A DNA stretch of 64,000 bases from Begonia masoniana (GCA_022432975.1 CM039509.1:5891043-5955042); one strand, 5' to 3'. Counted from the stretch's first letter, positions 1 to 12,360 are shown. Notes: generated from the sequence alone by a model not told the origin. Translations and numbers: made by a program.

Positions 1-1670
1 TCCAACATTAAGGAGATCTACTAGAGTAAAGAAGTCAGCGATTTCTAGTGATTATGTTGTGTATTTGCAAGAATTGGATTTTAATGTCGGAGCCGAAAAT
101 GATCCTGAAACGTTTTCGCAAGCCATAAGTTGTGCAGAGTCAAGATTCTAGCATGCCGCCATGAATGATGAAATGGATTCTATGGCTGTTAATGAAGTTT
201 GGGATCTTGTCACGTTGCCTGATGGTGTAAAAACCATAGGATGCAAATGGGTCTTTAAGACAAAGAAAGACTCAATGGGCAACATTGAAAGATATAAAGC
301 TAGACTCGTTGCTAAAGGATTCACTCAGAGGGAAGGAATCGACTACAAGGAGACATTCTCTTCTCTATCTAAGAAAGATTCTCTTCGCATAATCATGACA
401 TTAGTTACATATTTTGATTTAGAGTTGCAATAAATGGATGTGAAAACGGCATTTCTTAATGAAGAATTGGAGGAAGAGGTATACGTGAAACAACCAGAAG
501 GATTTTCCTCTAGTAGTGGTGAGCATTTGGTGTGCAAGCTTAAGAAATCCATATATGGATTGAAGCAAGCTTCTCGTCAATGGTATTGAAATTCCATGAT
601 GTTATCTCTTCGTTTGATTTTGTAGAGAACGTTATGAATCATTGTACATACCAAAAGATCAGTGGGAGTAAGCTTTGTTTCCTTGTTCTGTATGTGGATG
701 TTATTTTACTTGTAGCTAACGACAAGGGTTTGTTATATGAGGTGAAACAATTTCTCTCTAAGAATTTCGACATGAAGGATATGGGTGATGCGTCTTATGT
801 CATTGACATTAAGATACATAGAGACAGAGATAGAGGACTTTTGGGTCTGTCTCAAGAAACCTATATCAATAAGGTTTTAGAGAGATTTCACATAAAAGAT
901 TGTTCACCAAGTATAGCTTTCGTTGTTAAGGGTGATAAGTTTGGTTTGGACCAATACCCAAGGAATGATCTCGAAAAAGAACAAATGAAAAACATTCCAT
1001 ATGCTTCTGTCATTGGAAGCTTGATGTATGCTCAAGTCTGCACAAGACCTGACATTGCATTTGTTGTTGGGGTATTGGGAAGATATCAGAGTAATCCAGA
1101 TTTGGATCACTGGAAGGCTGCAAAGAAAGTTATGAGATACCTTCAAGGAACGAAGGATTACATGTTTATGTTCAGACGAACTGATACTTTAGAGGTGGTG
1201 GGCTACTCCGATGCAGACTTTGTCGGATGTGTTGATTCACGAAATCGACATTTGGTTATGTTTTCATGCTCGCTGATGGAGCTGTATCGTTGAGGAGTGT
1301 GAAGCAGACATTGACTGCTACTTCCACCATGAAGGTCGAGTTTGTATCGTGTTTTGAGGCTACTTCACATGGTGTATGGTTGAAGAGTTTTATTGCTGAG
1401 CTTAGAATTATGGATTTCATCTCTAGGCCATTGAGATTGTTTTGTGACAACTCAGCTGTTATCTTTATGGCTAAAAATAATAAGAGCAGTAGTCGAAGTG
1501 AACACATCGACATTGAGTACTTAGCCATTAGAGAATGTGTTAAGGAAAAGAAAGTGGTCATTGAACAAATTAGCACTGAGTTGATGATTACAGATCCTTT
1601 GACTGAAGGCATGCCACCAAATAAATTCAAGGATCATGTAGAACGAATGAGACTTGGTTCCGTTTTGTGA
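1..1670 (+). pseudogene. Ty1/copia pol fragment (RT to RNase H), element 'copia A'
   Basis: Decayed 3' part of a copia polyprotein of the kind usually annotated as Tnt1-like. Reverse transcriptase begins near 161 (GCKWVFKTK, then YKARLVAKGFTQ) and continues to [14 protein letters not shown] near 590. Further motifs are CTRPDIAF near 1045 and the RNase H segment with TSTMKVEF and FCDNSAV from 1266 to 1670. The reading frame is broken by stops near 150 and 432, a frameshift near 590 and another near 1240-1262. The catalytic RT motif, normally YVDD, reads YVDV near 690, so the enzyme would be inactive even if the frame were intact. The 5' part lies outside the window. A purine-rich tract at 1954-1963 leads into the LTR. 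Confidence 0.93.
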
Positions 1671-1963
1671 TTTTATTTTGTTGTAAGAACGAATTATTTA
1701 GTGAAATTCTATTTGTGATGATTTCTCATATTTGAATTTCTTATTATGCGCATATTGATTATTTTGAGAAATATCATTAAAGTTTGGACCTAGAATAAAC
1801 ATAGAGTTTATTCATTAAGTTTTTATGGGTTATTGTTGAGAAATGTGATACATTGTGATACATGGAAGATAATACTCAATTTATTAGATGACTTATCGTT
1901 ATGATTCATATGTCATATTTCTCATTGTGGTACATGTTTGGATTTATTAACCAAGTGGGAGAA

Positions 1964-2287
1964 TGTTGGAAGTAATTATCTTCTTATGTGGTTTAATAAA
2001 TACATTTAAATATAGACAATGCATGTGTATTAACTGCCCATATTACACGTGATTTTCTCTCTGATGGTTAGAGAAAATAAAGGGAACGTATAAACGGTTT
2101 TGGGTCCCTAAGCCACTATCTCCATCAATTCTGAAAGACACCATCGACAGAGAGAGATTAGTTGGTTTAGAAGAACCAAAACTCAGTATCAAATGAGAAT
2201 GGCCGGAGGTACGCTTGATCGTTTAATTCCGCATTAGTTATAATCATTCGAGCTTAACATGATTAGATCGTTTGTATTATTCTTACA
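1964..2287 (+). repeat. 3' LTR of copia A
   Basis: Begins TGTTGGAAGTAATT directly after the polypurine tract AGTGGGAGAA and ends TTCTTACA. About 324 bp. A near-identical LTR lies at 62558-62890. The base run after it, TTTAG (2288-2292), matches the TTTAG that precedes the other copy at 62553-62557. Confidence 0.9.
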
Positions 2288-2472
2288 TTTAGTTGTTAGT
2301 TCAAATTGTTTTAGTCATTTCCAATGCTCATAATGAGTTTTACAGTGTATACGTGTAGAGTATAAGAAAATAAACAGAAACTAACAGAGGAGTATCTCTG
2401 TTTTTTCCTCGAACATAGCAACTGTCTTCATCATCTTCTTTTTTTTAAACGAAGCTACCCTACAAAATTCTA
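2288..2472 (+). mobile_element. 3' remnant of a C2 copia LTR
   Basis: This stretch matches the right-hand part of the C2 5' LTR at 55590-55793: TTGTTAGTT, then CATTTCCAAT.CTCATAATG, then the CTCTGTTTTTTCCTC segment and the end AAAATTCTAACT. It is the downstream remnant of an LTR that was split by copia A. After about 2473 the similarity stops. Confidence 0.85.
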
Positions 2473-4384
2473 ACTGTATATACATATTAATTGCAATACA
2501 ATGATATTCATGTTAAAAAATAAGATTAAAATATAGAATTAAATAATAAATTTAATATTACTCACGTAAAAAATGGTTAAACCGTGTTTATGACTAGCCT
2601 ACTCTTTGAAAATCAGAACTTTATAAAGTGAAATTGTTAACGAAGAAATTTTGGTATTTATTTCTGTAATTGATGTTATTTTGAAGTAATTAAGGTTAGT
2701 AGATTTAAATTGAAAAATATTAATTTGTAAAGAAATCTTCAGTTATGACAATTAATCTTCTTTCCAAAACGACAACCTTCTATTAATGGCCATTATATTC
2801 CAATGCTGCCAATCTTGATCAATTTTGTGTTCCTCAGTCGCGAAAAAGATAAACTTTTTGAAGAGAAGTCCATCATCAGAGTTGAGTCGCGTAGCTGGAT
2901 TAGGGGTTGTCCTTACCTTTGGTTTGAGAATCCAATGGGGTAACAACTTTAATGTGAACCAATCACAATTCTTTTTCAACCCTATGATTATTTAGTTTTT
3001 CGTTTTAGAGATTTAAGGAAGAAGCTCATCGGAACAGACCTTTTGAATACTTTTGAATATTTATTATGACGCAATTTTAGAGGTATGTCAATGGATTATA
3101 TCTTCCAATTTTTTTTGGAGATAAATTTTATTCTTATAACATAACATAATTGCAATAAAACGAAGACTTGAAGCTCGATCGAAGCCGCGTTGTGTCACGA
3201 GAGAATTTTTGGCTATGAAGGTATAATTGAATCGAAGTCCTTCCCCTGTGGTATATAGTGACGGTTGGTTAGTGCGGAGTAAAAATGAGATTTTTGGACT
3301 TAAAATTTTAATTTAGGAATGAAAATTAAGCTTTGTTTTGAACCCATAAACTTTCAAATAATTTGGTTTTTGTTCCCTCGAATTTAATGGAAGACATCCG
3401 ACGAGAAAGCAAATCGGCGCAGGACAAGGAACGCCGAGCAGCAGTTTGGCTGTGTACTTTGGACCGGAGTTTCAATCCTAATTTGGTACCAGTATAGTGA
3501 TTAAGTAACAAAACTTAAGATATTGGACTTTCTCGAATTGTTGAACTTCACGATTATTGAGCTATAATTATTGGTAGGTCCAGTTTGAAGTAGAGACTTA
3601 ATTTTGCACGTTTTAAATAATTATTTTATTTATAAATAATTGATAATTGATAAATTTCTTGTTAGTACTTTATTTTAGTGCATATATCGTTTTATGCACG
3701 TTTTCAATTTCATCGTTAATAACTTGTTTTAACTAGAGTATGAGACAGCTGACTGTGTTGTGTCCTTGTGTGCGAAACCCTAAACTTGATCAGTGTGTTT
3801 TATATGGCGTTAGCGATTGCCTAGTATCGCCGTTTTGATTTCATTTGCTTAAGACATAATATGCACAGAGACAGTGAGTAGTTTCAATTTTTATTCAGAT
3901 TTAAAATTGTTAAATTGAACATGAATACTGAAAAATAAGATATATCCCTATTGAATTAAGTTGACTCACTCCGACGACAACTTATTTCAATAATTAACTA
4001 AGAAAATTTTCAGTTGTCAACTCAGAAGTAGGCTCGATGTGTTGATTTTCTATTCTATTAATTCTCTCAACAAATTTATTGTATTCGAGAGAGGTTAGAA
4101 TTAGTTGAAAAATTATAAATTTTAAAGTATTTAATTTTTCTCTTACGTTTATTTTTGGACATGTATTACCGTGTATATTTGATCTCACTTGAGTAGATCT
4201 ATAAATTAGCCTTTTAGGTTCAGGCCTAACTTGTAATCATTTTTTTAAGGCTTCCACTGTAATATTATTAAAACTAAGTTTAAGGGTTGCACCGTCCGAT
4301 CTAATTTCTGAGTCAGTCAGAAGTTTCGGGCGTGACAATTTCCTTTAATGCTTTGAGGGAGCTCTGCACTCGAGGAAAACTTCT
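2473..4384. other. Intergenic, decayed repeat; LTR-like terminus near 4336
   Basis: No gene is supported here. The stretch is AT-rich with only short chance reading frames. The segment ending at about 4336 (AGTTTCGGGCGTGACA) has the look of a plant gypsy LTR 3' terminus, and 3560-3750 resembles LTR or leader sequence. No matching left end or target duplication could be found, so its extent is unknown. Confidence 0.4.
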
Positions 4385-4393
4385 TTCATTTTT

Positions 4394-5260
4394 GGGTTAA
4401 GTGCATAAAAAAGCTCGAACTATGGGAATAGGGCAAAAAAAAGCTCCAACTACGAAAAAGGCAAAATAAAGGCTTGCGGGGACTGATTACCCCCGCAGAG
4501 GGTGGGGCGGGTACCCGCCCCCTCACGCGGGTACCCGCCTCACACGGGGGGTCACTTCTCTCTCTCGACAGTTGACTCACTCAAAGGAAAACAGAGCCTC
4601 CATACGCCATCGCCAGGCTTCAGAGTCACTCGAAAGGGTTCTATCTTCTCGCTGCTTTCCCTCTGAGCTCCGAAGTGGAAGAAGATGAAGTGGAGGTTGA
4701 CAGCAGAATTTAGATCTACGACCTTCCGAAACAGAGAAGAGAACCTGAACTTATCAGATTACTCTATACTTGAGACAACCGAATATTATGTATATAAGAA
4801 CAGATAATAATCATTATATTTGTCCCAAGTCTACAACTTCTGAAACTCCATAGCCTCTCTCTGGTCTCTCTCAGCAGTCTGGATTTTCTGCTCTGCACAT
4901 GAAGAAATGGGAAAAGAAATTCAATACCCGCATTAGTGCGCGGCTACAGGGGCAAGTTTGAATATTAAAAACGCTGAAGCTTTCTTCTTGAAATAGAAGA
5001 TCTGCTCCAGAAAAAGAAGCACCAGTACGAAGAACGGAATGACGGGCGACAAACCAAGCAAGAGAGCATCCATGGCGTTTTCCCTTTGAGTGAGTCAACT
5101 GTCGAGAGAGAGAAGTGACCCCCCGCGTGAGGGGGCGGGTACCCGCCCCACCCTCTGCGGGGGGTAATCAGTCCCCGCAAGCCTTTATTTTGCCTTTTTC
5201 GTAGTTGGAGCTTTTTTTTGCCCTATTCCCATAGTTCGAGCTTTTTTATGCACTTAACCC
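4394..5260. mobile_element. Mutator-like element with ~190-bp terminal inverted repeats
   Basis: The left arm (4394 to about 4594, starting GGGTTAAGTGCATAAAAAAG) is the near-perfect reverse complement of the right arm (about 5077 to 5260, ending CTTTTTTATGCACTTAACCC). The arms include a GC-rich block with GGTACCCGCC. The 9-bp target duplication TTCATTTTT occurs at 4385-4393 and again at 5261-5269. Long inverted repeats plus a 9-bp duplication are the hallmark of Mutator-like elements. No transposase is present, so it is non-autonomous. The ~480-bp interior (4595-5076) is richer in GC than its surroundings and may be a captured host fragment; see findings. Confidence 0.9.
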
Positions 5261-5269
5261 TTCATTTTT

Positions 5270-5320
5270 TCCCATTTATCAACTGCACCTCTTAGGCTCT
5301 TACCTATTTCTCACCCCGCA

Positions 5321-5359
<39 letters not shown>

Positions 5360-6534
5360 TTTTGAAATTCTCCTTTGAAAACCAATATTTTTCTTCTTGC
5401 TCACTGGAATTCTTAGAGTGCAATCAGAGGCTCGATTTCTACTTTTGAAACAGGAATTGATCGCTAAGTCGAAATCCCTCTCACACTTGTGTTGAAATTT
5501 TCGATAAAAAAACTTGCGTTTTAATTATTTGCCTTGTTGTTGGAAGGAGATCTAGCTCGGATTGCAACTATTTCTAGAGCGGGTTCGGATGTGGAGGTGA
5601 AGAACTTCTGCAGTGTGAGTCGGAGTTTTGGTGGTCGGAAGTCGTAGGCCGAATGTATAAAAAAACCCAATTTTTAGTCTCCGTTACTTTCTGTTCGTAG
5701 CGATTTTTGGACGAGATGCATTTTAAGCTGTTGAATTTGGGTAGTCAATTGGAGAAATCGATCTTGGAAAACGGACGGTTGGGTGACCTCCGGCGGGAAA
5801 AAAGACGCAAACTCAGCGTCAAGGAAGACGATGCTGAGTCAGTCTGTATGCGGACCGTGTTTTAGCGTCTGTGGTTAGGCTGTGATTCGACCTTTGTTGG
5901 GTGGCGGTCCATGCTAGGTCCGCAGCTTTTGGGCCGCGATTTAGGTTCGATTTTGACCAAAAATTTTAATTACTCTTTACCAAATTAGTCAAGGATTATT
6001 TTAGAGAAATATTTTGGAATTTAGTGTACAATTACACCCAATATTGGACGATCTTATTTTGGGTTAGGTTCAAAAAATTAATTAAAAACCTTGGGTTTGG
6101 GCTTTTGGATAATTAAACCAATTTTTTTTTTCGACCCGATCATTCTTGGGTCGCTTTGGGCCTAAAAATCTAAATTTTAAAATTTTGGAATCTTAACCTT
6201 AATCAATGATAGTATGATGTTTAGGTTCCGAGGCTTAAAAACATTTGTTTGGGCTCGTGCAATATTGGACTTGAATTTTGATTTTTGACTTTGATCTTTG
6301 GTAGACTCGCTGTGAGGTAGAGATTTATTTTATATTTAGTCATACACGTTTTATTCTAAATTATATTTTAGGGAAAAGTACCATTTAGACTCCAACGTAT
6401 GGAGTCAGTGACCATTTGGTACCTAACGTTTTTTTTGTACCCAATCAAACTCTAACGTATAAAACGTTTGCAATTTAAACCCTACCGTCAATTTTTTAGT
6501 TAAATTTAACAGATTTCTTTCAAATTTCCCAAAC

Positions 6535-6576
<42 letters not shown>

Positions 6577-7074
6577 AGTCGAGAGGGAGACGGAGATCGA
6601 GTTTCTGCAAATCACTGTTACACTGAGTGATAATATCGCAGTGACCTTCCCTACTCCCCCAATCGTAGACCAGAAGAGAATTCAGAGAAAGGAATTCTCT
6701 ACTACTTCAACAGAACTTCCATCAACTATATTCTACACCTTTGAGCTCCACTTCCTGCAAAAATGGCAGACATTTGACAATGAAGAATAAGACCCTCCAT
6801 CGCCAATCCTTCGCAGCTCCGTAATTTCAATTTTGGGGCTTGGTACTGCTCCTCCATAGCCACGAGAATCCCCAATCATCGCTGCGGATTCCAGTTAGGC
6901 AAAGACTCTCCAATCCCCAATTCTGCGTCAATTTCTTCATTTTCCCCATGATTTATAATCTCTAATGTATCATTTTCTTGTCCTATTCCATTTGAAGAGC
7001 ATGCGTAGATGTTATTCTTTCAAAGAAGGAAAGTCGGCCACACCACCTGAAAGCCAGAGCCGAGAGGAGAATTG
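5270..7074. other. Decayed repeat-derived intergenic DNA with two CT tracts
   Basis: No intact gene. (TC)n tracts lie at 5323-5354 and 6537-6575. Composition and phrasing from 5355 to about 6350 (leader-like text followed by an AT-rich stretch) resemble a decayed gypsy LTR, but no termini were found. The stretch 6364-6500 has the look of a common plant transposon end. Treat it as unclassified repeat. Confidence 0.35.

Positions 7075-7125
<51 letters not shown>
7075..7125 (+). repeat. Poly(A) run, 51 bp
   Basis: An uninterrupted A-run about 90 bp before the assembly gap; another A-run starts straight after the gap at 7316. The intervening 7126-7215 has no recognised content. Confidence 0.95.
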
Positions 7126-7127
<2 letters not shown>

Positions 7128-7215
7128 TGCATAGCCACAACGCCTAACAAAGCTCAATCGTCTATGCTTAACACTGGAGAAAACACATTAGTGTCTACAC
7201 CTGAATCTACTGTAA

Positions 7216-7315
7216 NNNNNNNNNNNNNNNNNNNNNNNNNNNNNNNNNNNNNNNNNNNNNNNNNNNNNNNNNNNNNNNNNNNNNNNNNNNNNNNNNNNNN
7301 NNNNNNNNNNNNNNN
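7216..7315. other. Assembly gap of 100 N
   Basis: Exactly 100 N, the conventional placeholder for a gap of unknown size. Features must not be carried across it. Confidence 0.99.
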
Positions 7316-8600
7316 AAAAAAAAAAAAACTGGATTTCTCTTGTTAGACTTAGAAGCTTCAAAGATATTTATTGCCACAAAAAGTAGACTTTTTGCGAGTG
7401 TTCTGTTATCTTATTTCTGTGGCCAATGAATAGTCTCTTTTCCCTTTTTCAGTGAATAGTTCGTGACCTTGTGACTTGTCCAATAGTTAGAATAAGAGTA
7501 ATGTTTTATACCCTACTCTTATAATTTGATCTGCGTGACACGTAAGTTTTCAAAATTAGAGTGTGCAAATGACAACTTATTGGCTGCAAAGCTACGGATA
7601 AAGTGATAAGAAATCTCTCTTAGATTACTTGGATTAGTATATATATATATATATATAATTTGTATTGATTGGGTTGAAACTTTAAGGCAAACTTTTTCCA
7701 CGCTGGAATTCTGTGTTCCTAGCTGCTTAATGCCCTGGCCACTCACATCATTCCACGTGCCTGTCCTTTTCATGCTACTCATTATTTTTCTTCGACTACT
7801 TTTTGGATTGGAACTGGTGAGGGTATGTATGGCAGCTGTAAATTAATTTTTGATATAAAATCACCAAGAAACATTTTATCACCTGTTCAAGGGTATGAAA
7901 TATCCATTAGTTGTTATTATTATTAATATTATTATTATTTTGTTTCATTTAATGTGTTATTATTTCTATGTTCATTGTCCTAATTCTGACTGATTCCCAT
8001 CCTCATGCTTCATGGCGTAGCCTAATTTTAAAGGGTATCCTAATTTTGTTTTGTTCTTGTCACTTAACCTCGCACTTACATTATAAAGGTGGTTGTTGCA
8101 TAAATGTGCTACCAAGAAAAGTGAAGTACTTTTATATAGTACGTAGTTTAGATGAGTTAAACAAAAGTGGTAAAAGAAAGACTCAAGTAGTGTTGTTAAG
8201 AATGTCAATAATTCTAATATATGTCTATGATGAGGAAGCATGTGGGTGTTTGATTGTATTAGGGGTTATTATAATACATTGTTTGGATTTAAGGTGATTG
8301 TTAATTGATAGTGGAGTTTCTTGGATTGCAATTAAATAATTGTTTCTGGCTGTCACTTGGACAAACTGCAAATTTTGATTCTGGTAACTGAAACCCTAGA
8401 AAATTTTGTTATCTCTGATTCTAGATCTTCAAAATCTCTGGGTTTTATATTTTGATTTCTTTCGTAAGATTGTTTATTAGCATCATCATCTATTTACTAT
8501 TTTCAGAGGTCTCTCTCAACGTCATTTGATTGGATTGGTCCGGTCCATTTCTATTATGTTGCCAATGAGGGGAGCCTACTCGGGCTCTACGCCTCTACCC
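7316..8600. other. Intergenic, no gene seen
   Basis: AT-rich sequence with a short (TA)n at 7639-7656. The longest open frame (7968-8297) has no recognisable domain and poor coding character. Confidence 0.5.
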
Positions 8601-8608
8601 ACCTCCAA

Positions 8609-9061
8609 TAAGGGTGGGAAGAATTGGGCCAGAACGGGAGAACCGGACCGTCTGGTTCAGGGCCAGATCTATACTTTTTCAGAACCGGCCACGGTTCCGA
8701 GACCTTTAGAATCATGATTCATGGTCCGATCTGCTGTTCCCGAGGTCCAAAACTGGTCGGATCGTGGGAAAACTAACCCACGGGTCAAATTAGTTTATCT
8801 GACTTGAAATTATGGACTAAAGCGAATTTTTTTTTTTTTTTTGTATTTTATTAATTTTAAATATCTTATAAAATTACATATTTATTTTAAAACTTTCTAA
8901 ATTTTATTTATTTTATAAAAATTATCGTAAAAAAGTGTGGTTTTTGAATTTTTTTTTTTAACTTCTTCAAACTTTTTTGAATTTTTTGAATTTCTAGGAA
9001 TTTTGGGCTCGATTACCCGTTACGGAACCAAACCGTCCCCACCAAACCGTCCCCACCCCTA
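8609..9061. mobile_element. hAT-type MITE
   Basis: Starts TAAGGGTGGGAA and ends CCCCACCCCTA, imperfect terminal inverted repeats of the plant hAT type. The 8-bp target duplication ACCTCCAA is present at 8601-8608 and 9062-9069. It is 453 bp, has no transposase, and has GGTTC/CCGG-rich subterminal sequence like the other hAT elements here. Confidence 0.88.
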
Positions 9062-9069
9062 ACCTCCAA

Positions 9070-9444
9070 TCCCCAATTGACTGCCCCTTTTATAGAGGCT
9101 ACTATTTTTCTTCCTAGCGAAATCTCTAGGTTTAATTTTTTATTCTACTTCTAAATTTGGTTTAATGAATGCATGCACTCCACATATTATGGTACAATTT
9201 GTCATGTGAATGTAAGAATGACTCAATGGAAAGTCCAACTCATACTTGTGGGGTGTATAATTTCACAATGTTTAAGAGAGTTAAAAGAGAATAATTTATA
9301 AGTAGAGTTGTCTTCTCTATGTAGTATAATACGTTTTGTGCTAACTCATGAATAAAATCACGAGAGTTCCTATTCTAAGCATATTTGTACTATGAGCTCT
9401 AGGGAGTCCATACATCAACTCTTAGATATTTCAAAAAAGGGTCA
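9070..9444. other. Short intergenic stretch
   Basis: No feature recognised. The last five bases (GGTCA, 9440-9444) are the left target duplication of gypsy1. Confidence 0.5.
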
Positions 9445-10694
9445 TGTAAAAATCCGTCAAATTTTAATGAGTGTAAAATTTGAATAAATTTTTCGCGTAT
9501 TTTAAGTGTAAGGTTTGAGCTCAATCTTTGCTAATTTTCGGTAAGGATTGAAATTAGAAATCGAATCTTTAAATGGTTTTATTATAAATTAAATAAAATA
9601 ATTAATTAAAATCAAAATAAAATAAAGTAGGTAAAATAATAAATGAATTCGATTTAATATAAAATTAAAATAATATAAATAATAAATAAATAAAACAAAA
9701 GGAAATAAAGTTTTGATAAGGTTTTCTTCTGAAAACCTTATCGTCCTTCTATTCTCAGCAGAACACCAGAAGAAAGAGAGAGAAAGAGAGGAGAGAGAGC
9801 CGACGAGAGGGAGAGAATCGCCGACGCCGGAACGACCTCTGTTCGGTGCGATCTTGGTGTCAAAACGTTCGTCTCGAAGCGTAGATCAACGTTTGTGAAG
9901 GGCGTTTTCGAAGGTAATCCCTCTTTCTCTTGATTTTTGCTCGAGAAGTTTCGGGTTTTAGGTTTTGTTAGATCTGAGCTTTTGGGGTCGATTTCTCGGT
10001 GTTTTTGGCAGGGATCGACTCGAAAAGTGGTTGGAAACGTGTTGGGAGTGATTTTCGGCCAAAATCAAGTTAGAAATTCGATTTTTTCGCCGCGGGTTGA
10101 TCGTCGGTTGGTCGTCGGCGTTCGGCGATTGACGGTTGAGTCAACTCGACCATGGGCTGAGTCAACTCGGGCTTTGGGCCGAGTTGACTCAGGCCCCAAG
10201 GCCGAGTTGACTCTGGCCCAGGGCCGACTTGGGCCCGATTGGGTTGGCCAAGCCCGACCCAGATTCAGGCCAGGCTGGGCCCAGGCCCTTTGGTCTTCTG
10301 GGCCGAGTTTGACCCAGCCCATCAGGCCGGGTCAACCCAGCCCATTATGGGTCGAAACTGCCTGGTCCGACCCGATCTGGGTTTGGGCCGGGCCTAGCCC
10401 GAGCCCAGTTGGAACGGGTTAATCCGGATCAAACCTGTAACATCCCTAGTACTGTACCCGAATTTCCCGTACTATGTTTTTTTTTTTTTTTTATCCCTAT
10501 ACTTTAAATAAACTTTACGCGGAATGTAAACTGAAGTTGAAACCAGAACTGAAATCAGAATTAAAATCGGGTCCTTAAATTATTTAAAACAAAACATATA
10601 ACAATTTATTAAATAAAACTTAAAACATGAATAACTAATAAAAACTAAATCAGAAACTGGGAGGGCAGAATCGACATTTTGTGGAGAAAGGAGA

Positions 10695-10812
10695 GCAGCG
10701 ATTTATCGCTGCTAGCGTTGCATTGTGCAGCGACTAATCTCGCTCTCTGGAATCCGAGATTCCAGAGAGCTAACCAACTTAGCCACCTCTCTGGAAATCG
10801 ATTTCCAGAGAG
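10695..10812. repeat. Three strong palindromes in a row
   Basis: 10695-10712 is GCAGCGAT-TT-ATCGCTGC. 10742-10770 has 13-bp arms (GCTCTCTGGAATC) around a 3-nt loop. 10787-10812 is a perfect 26-bp palindrome built on CTCTCTGGAAATC. The last two share the arm CTCTCTGGAA. Confidence 0.95.
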
Positions 10813-11247
10813 CAAATTCCGAAATTTTCATCATTTTATTACTCATCTTAACACCCTAATTAAACGATCTAAACATACGTTAAACTTTCGTAAAACGAAC
10901 TGCATGGATACATTTAAAAGTTGTCTAATCCTCATGTTTCAAATTCCAAGCAGTTCCAGTAAAAACTATAAAAACACAGATTATAAACAGATTTCTAAAG
11001 AACGTTTAAAACATCAAACATAAACCTAACATCTAGCCAGATCCAACATCCTAATCTGTTCATCAATACATTCGTTAAATCCCCCAAAATACTTACGCAG
11101 ACATCCCCACGGGTCAAAATGCACCGACTGCTCAGCACACTCCCACGGGCCATTCTCCGTCAACTGCCTCATACGTTAGGAGGAGGAACGTCGTCCTCAC
11201 CTGGCTCGACGTCACCTACAACGTCACCTACACCATACAGACATCTA

Positions 11248-11265
11248 TGAGATAATGAAATCTCA
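11248..11265 (-). other. LTR hairpin, TGAGAT/ATCTCA stem
   Basis: Six-bp perfect stem with a 6-nt loop. On the minus (sense) strand it reads CTTACTGAGAT ... ATCTCATAG. Member of the covarying hairpin set described in the findings. Confidence 0.7.
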
Positions 11266-11595
11266 GTAAGCTTCGTAAATGCAGATGCATGCGTGCATAT
11301 GCCTTTCAGAAAAACATGCAGATTACAGATTCAGATTCAGATACAGATACAGATACAGATACAGATACAGATACAGATTCCTTTTTATTACGTCGCAGAC
11401 AGATTGTTACCGAGATATCAGTCCTCTAAATGGAAAGGATACATTCTGCGGTCGAACTACCACTTTCCACCTAAAGGAGGGGGGTACATGCTCACAAACC
11501 CTACAGCCATGCCTGAGCCCCACCTCGCGTAACCAGATACAGATTACGTAGATTAATTACAGAGATTAGTTTCATTTCTTAAAACACGTGCAGAA

Positions 11596-12100
11596 ATTCA
11601 TTTTCATGACTTTTGAAATACGTGATGCATGAACAGTTGATAGACATAAAGTAAACAACCAATATGCATACCATAAAGACTGAAAATCATAACCTAAAAC
11701 AATTATAAACCTATCTACCCAACCAAAGCAATAAAACAAACAATCCACTAAGATCCTCGACGCTAAATCGAAGTACGGTGTAGACCAATCGGTCAGAGTA
11801 AGTCACGAGAACTTACCTTAAGCGCGCGAAATCTCAAGCTTCGTCCACGGGAGTTGTGTGTCTGAGGCAAAACACGATATTCGTCGTTAAAACCAATTTA
11901 AGTTATTGACGTCCAAATTACAAAACCTTAATTAAGGAATTTTCCTAAATTCTTAACTTAGTTAATCGAAGCGTTTATAACGTCAATTAACGCTCGATAA
12001 TCCAAAACCTCAATTAACGAGTTTTTCCTTAAAAACCCAAAAATCTACAAATTTTAACTTTTTCACAAATTGATTTAACTTCGTCCAATAACGTCCAATA
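11596..12100. repeat. First copy of a ~500-bp direct duplication
   Basis: Matches 14353-14860 apart from scattered single-base indels, beginning TCATTTTCATGACTTTT and ending in the CGTCCAATA segment. The two copies bracket the unique 12100-12360 stretch and the hexamer array. Confidence 0.9.
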
Positions 12101-12360
12101 CATTCAATATATACTTAATCACGGCTAACCTATTAATTACGAACCCTAATTCGCGTTTTTTAATGAAAATTAATCGAAACCCTAATTGCCTAAAACGCCG
12201 TAAACGTCAAAATAAAAGCTCTAAGATTGTAGGCTCATACCTAGGATTGCGAAAGGAGGAGAAATCGCGAAGAAAACGGAACGAACAGAGCGCGAATCGG
12301 AGTCGGATCGGAGAAATCGTCGGCGGCCGAGGGAGAGAAATGCTCTCTGTCGTTTTCAGT

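Noticed and set aside
2473..4336. Complete extra gypsy LTR ending at GGGCGTGACA
   Set aside because: No left terminus or target duplication could be found, so only an LTR-like end is noted.
7968..8297. 109-codon frame in intergenic DNA
   Set aside because: No recognisable domain, poor codon character, overlapping frame of similar length on the other strand.
9937..10422. 161-codon Gly/Pro/Arg-rich frame and its copy near 23002-23452
   Set aside because: Lies in the gypsy1 LTR in a low-complexity GGGCC/GAGTTGACTC region; frames on both strands are open through composition.
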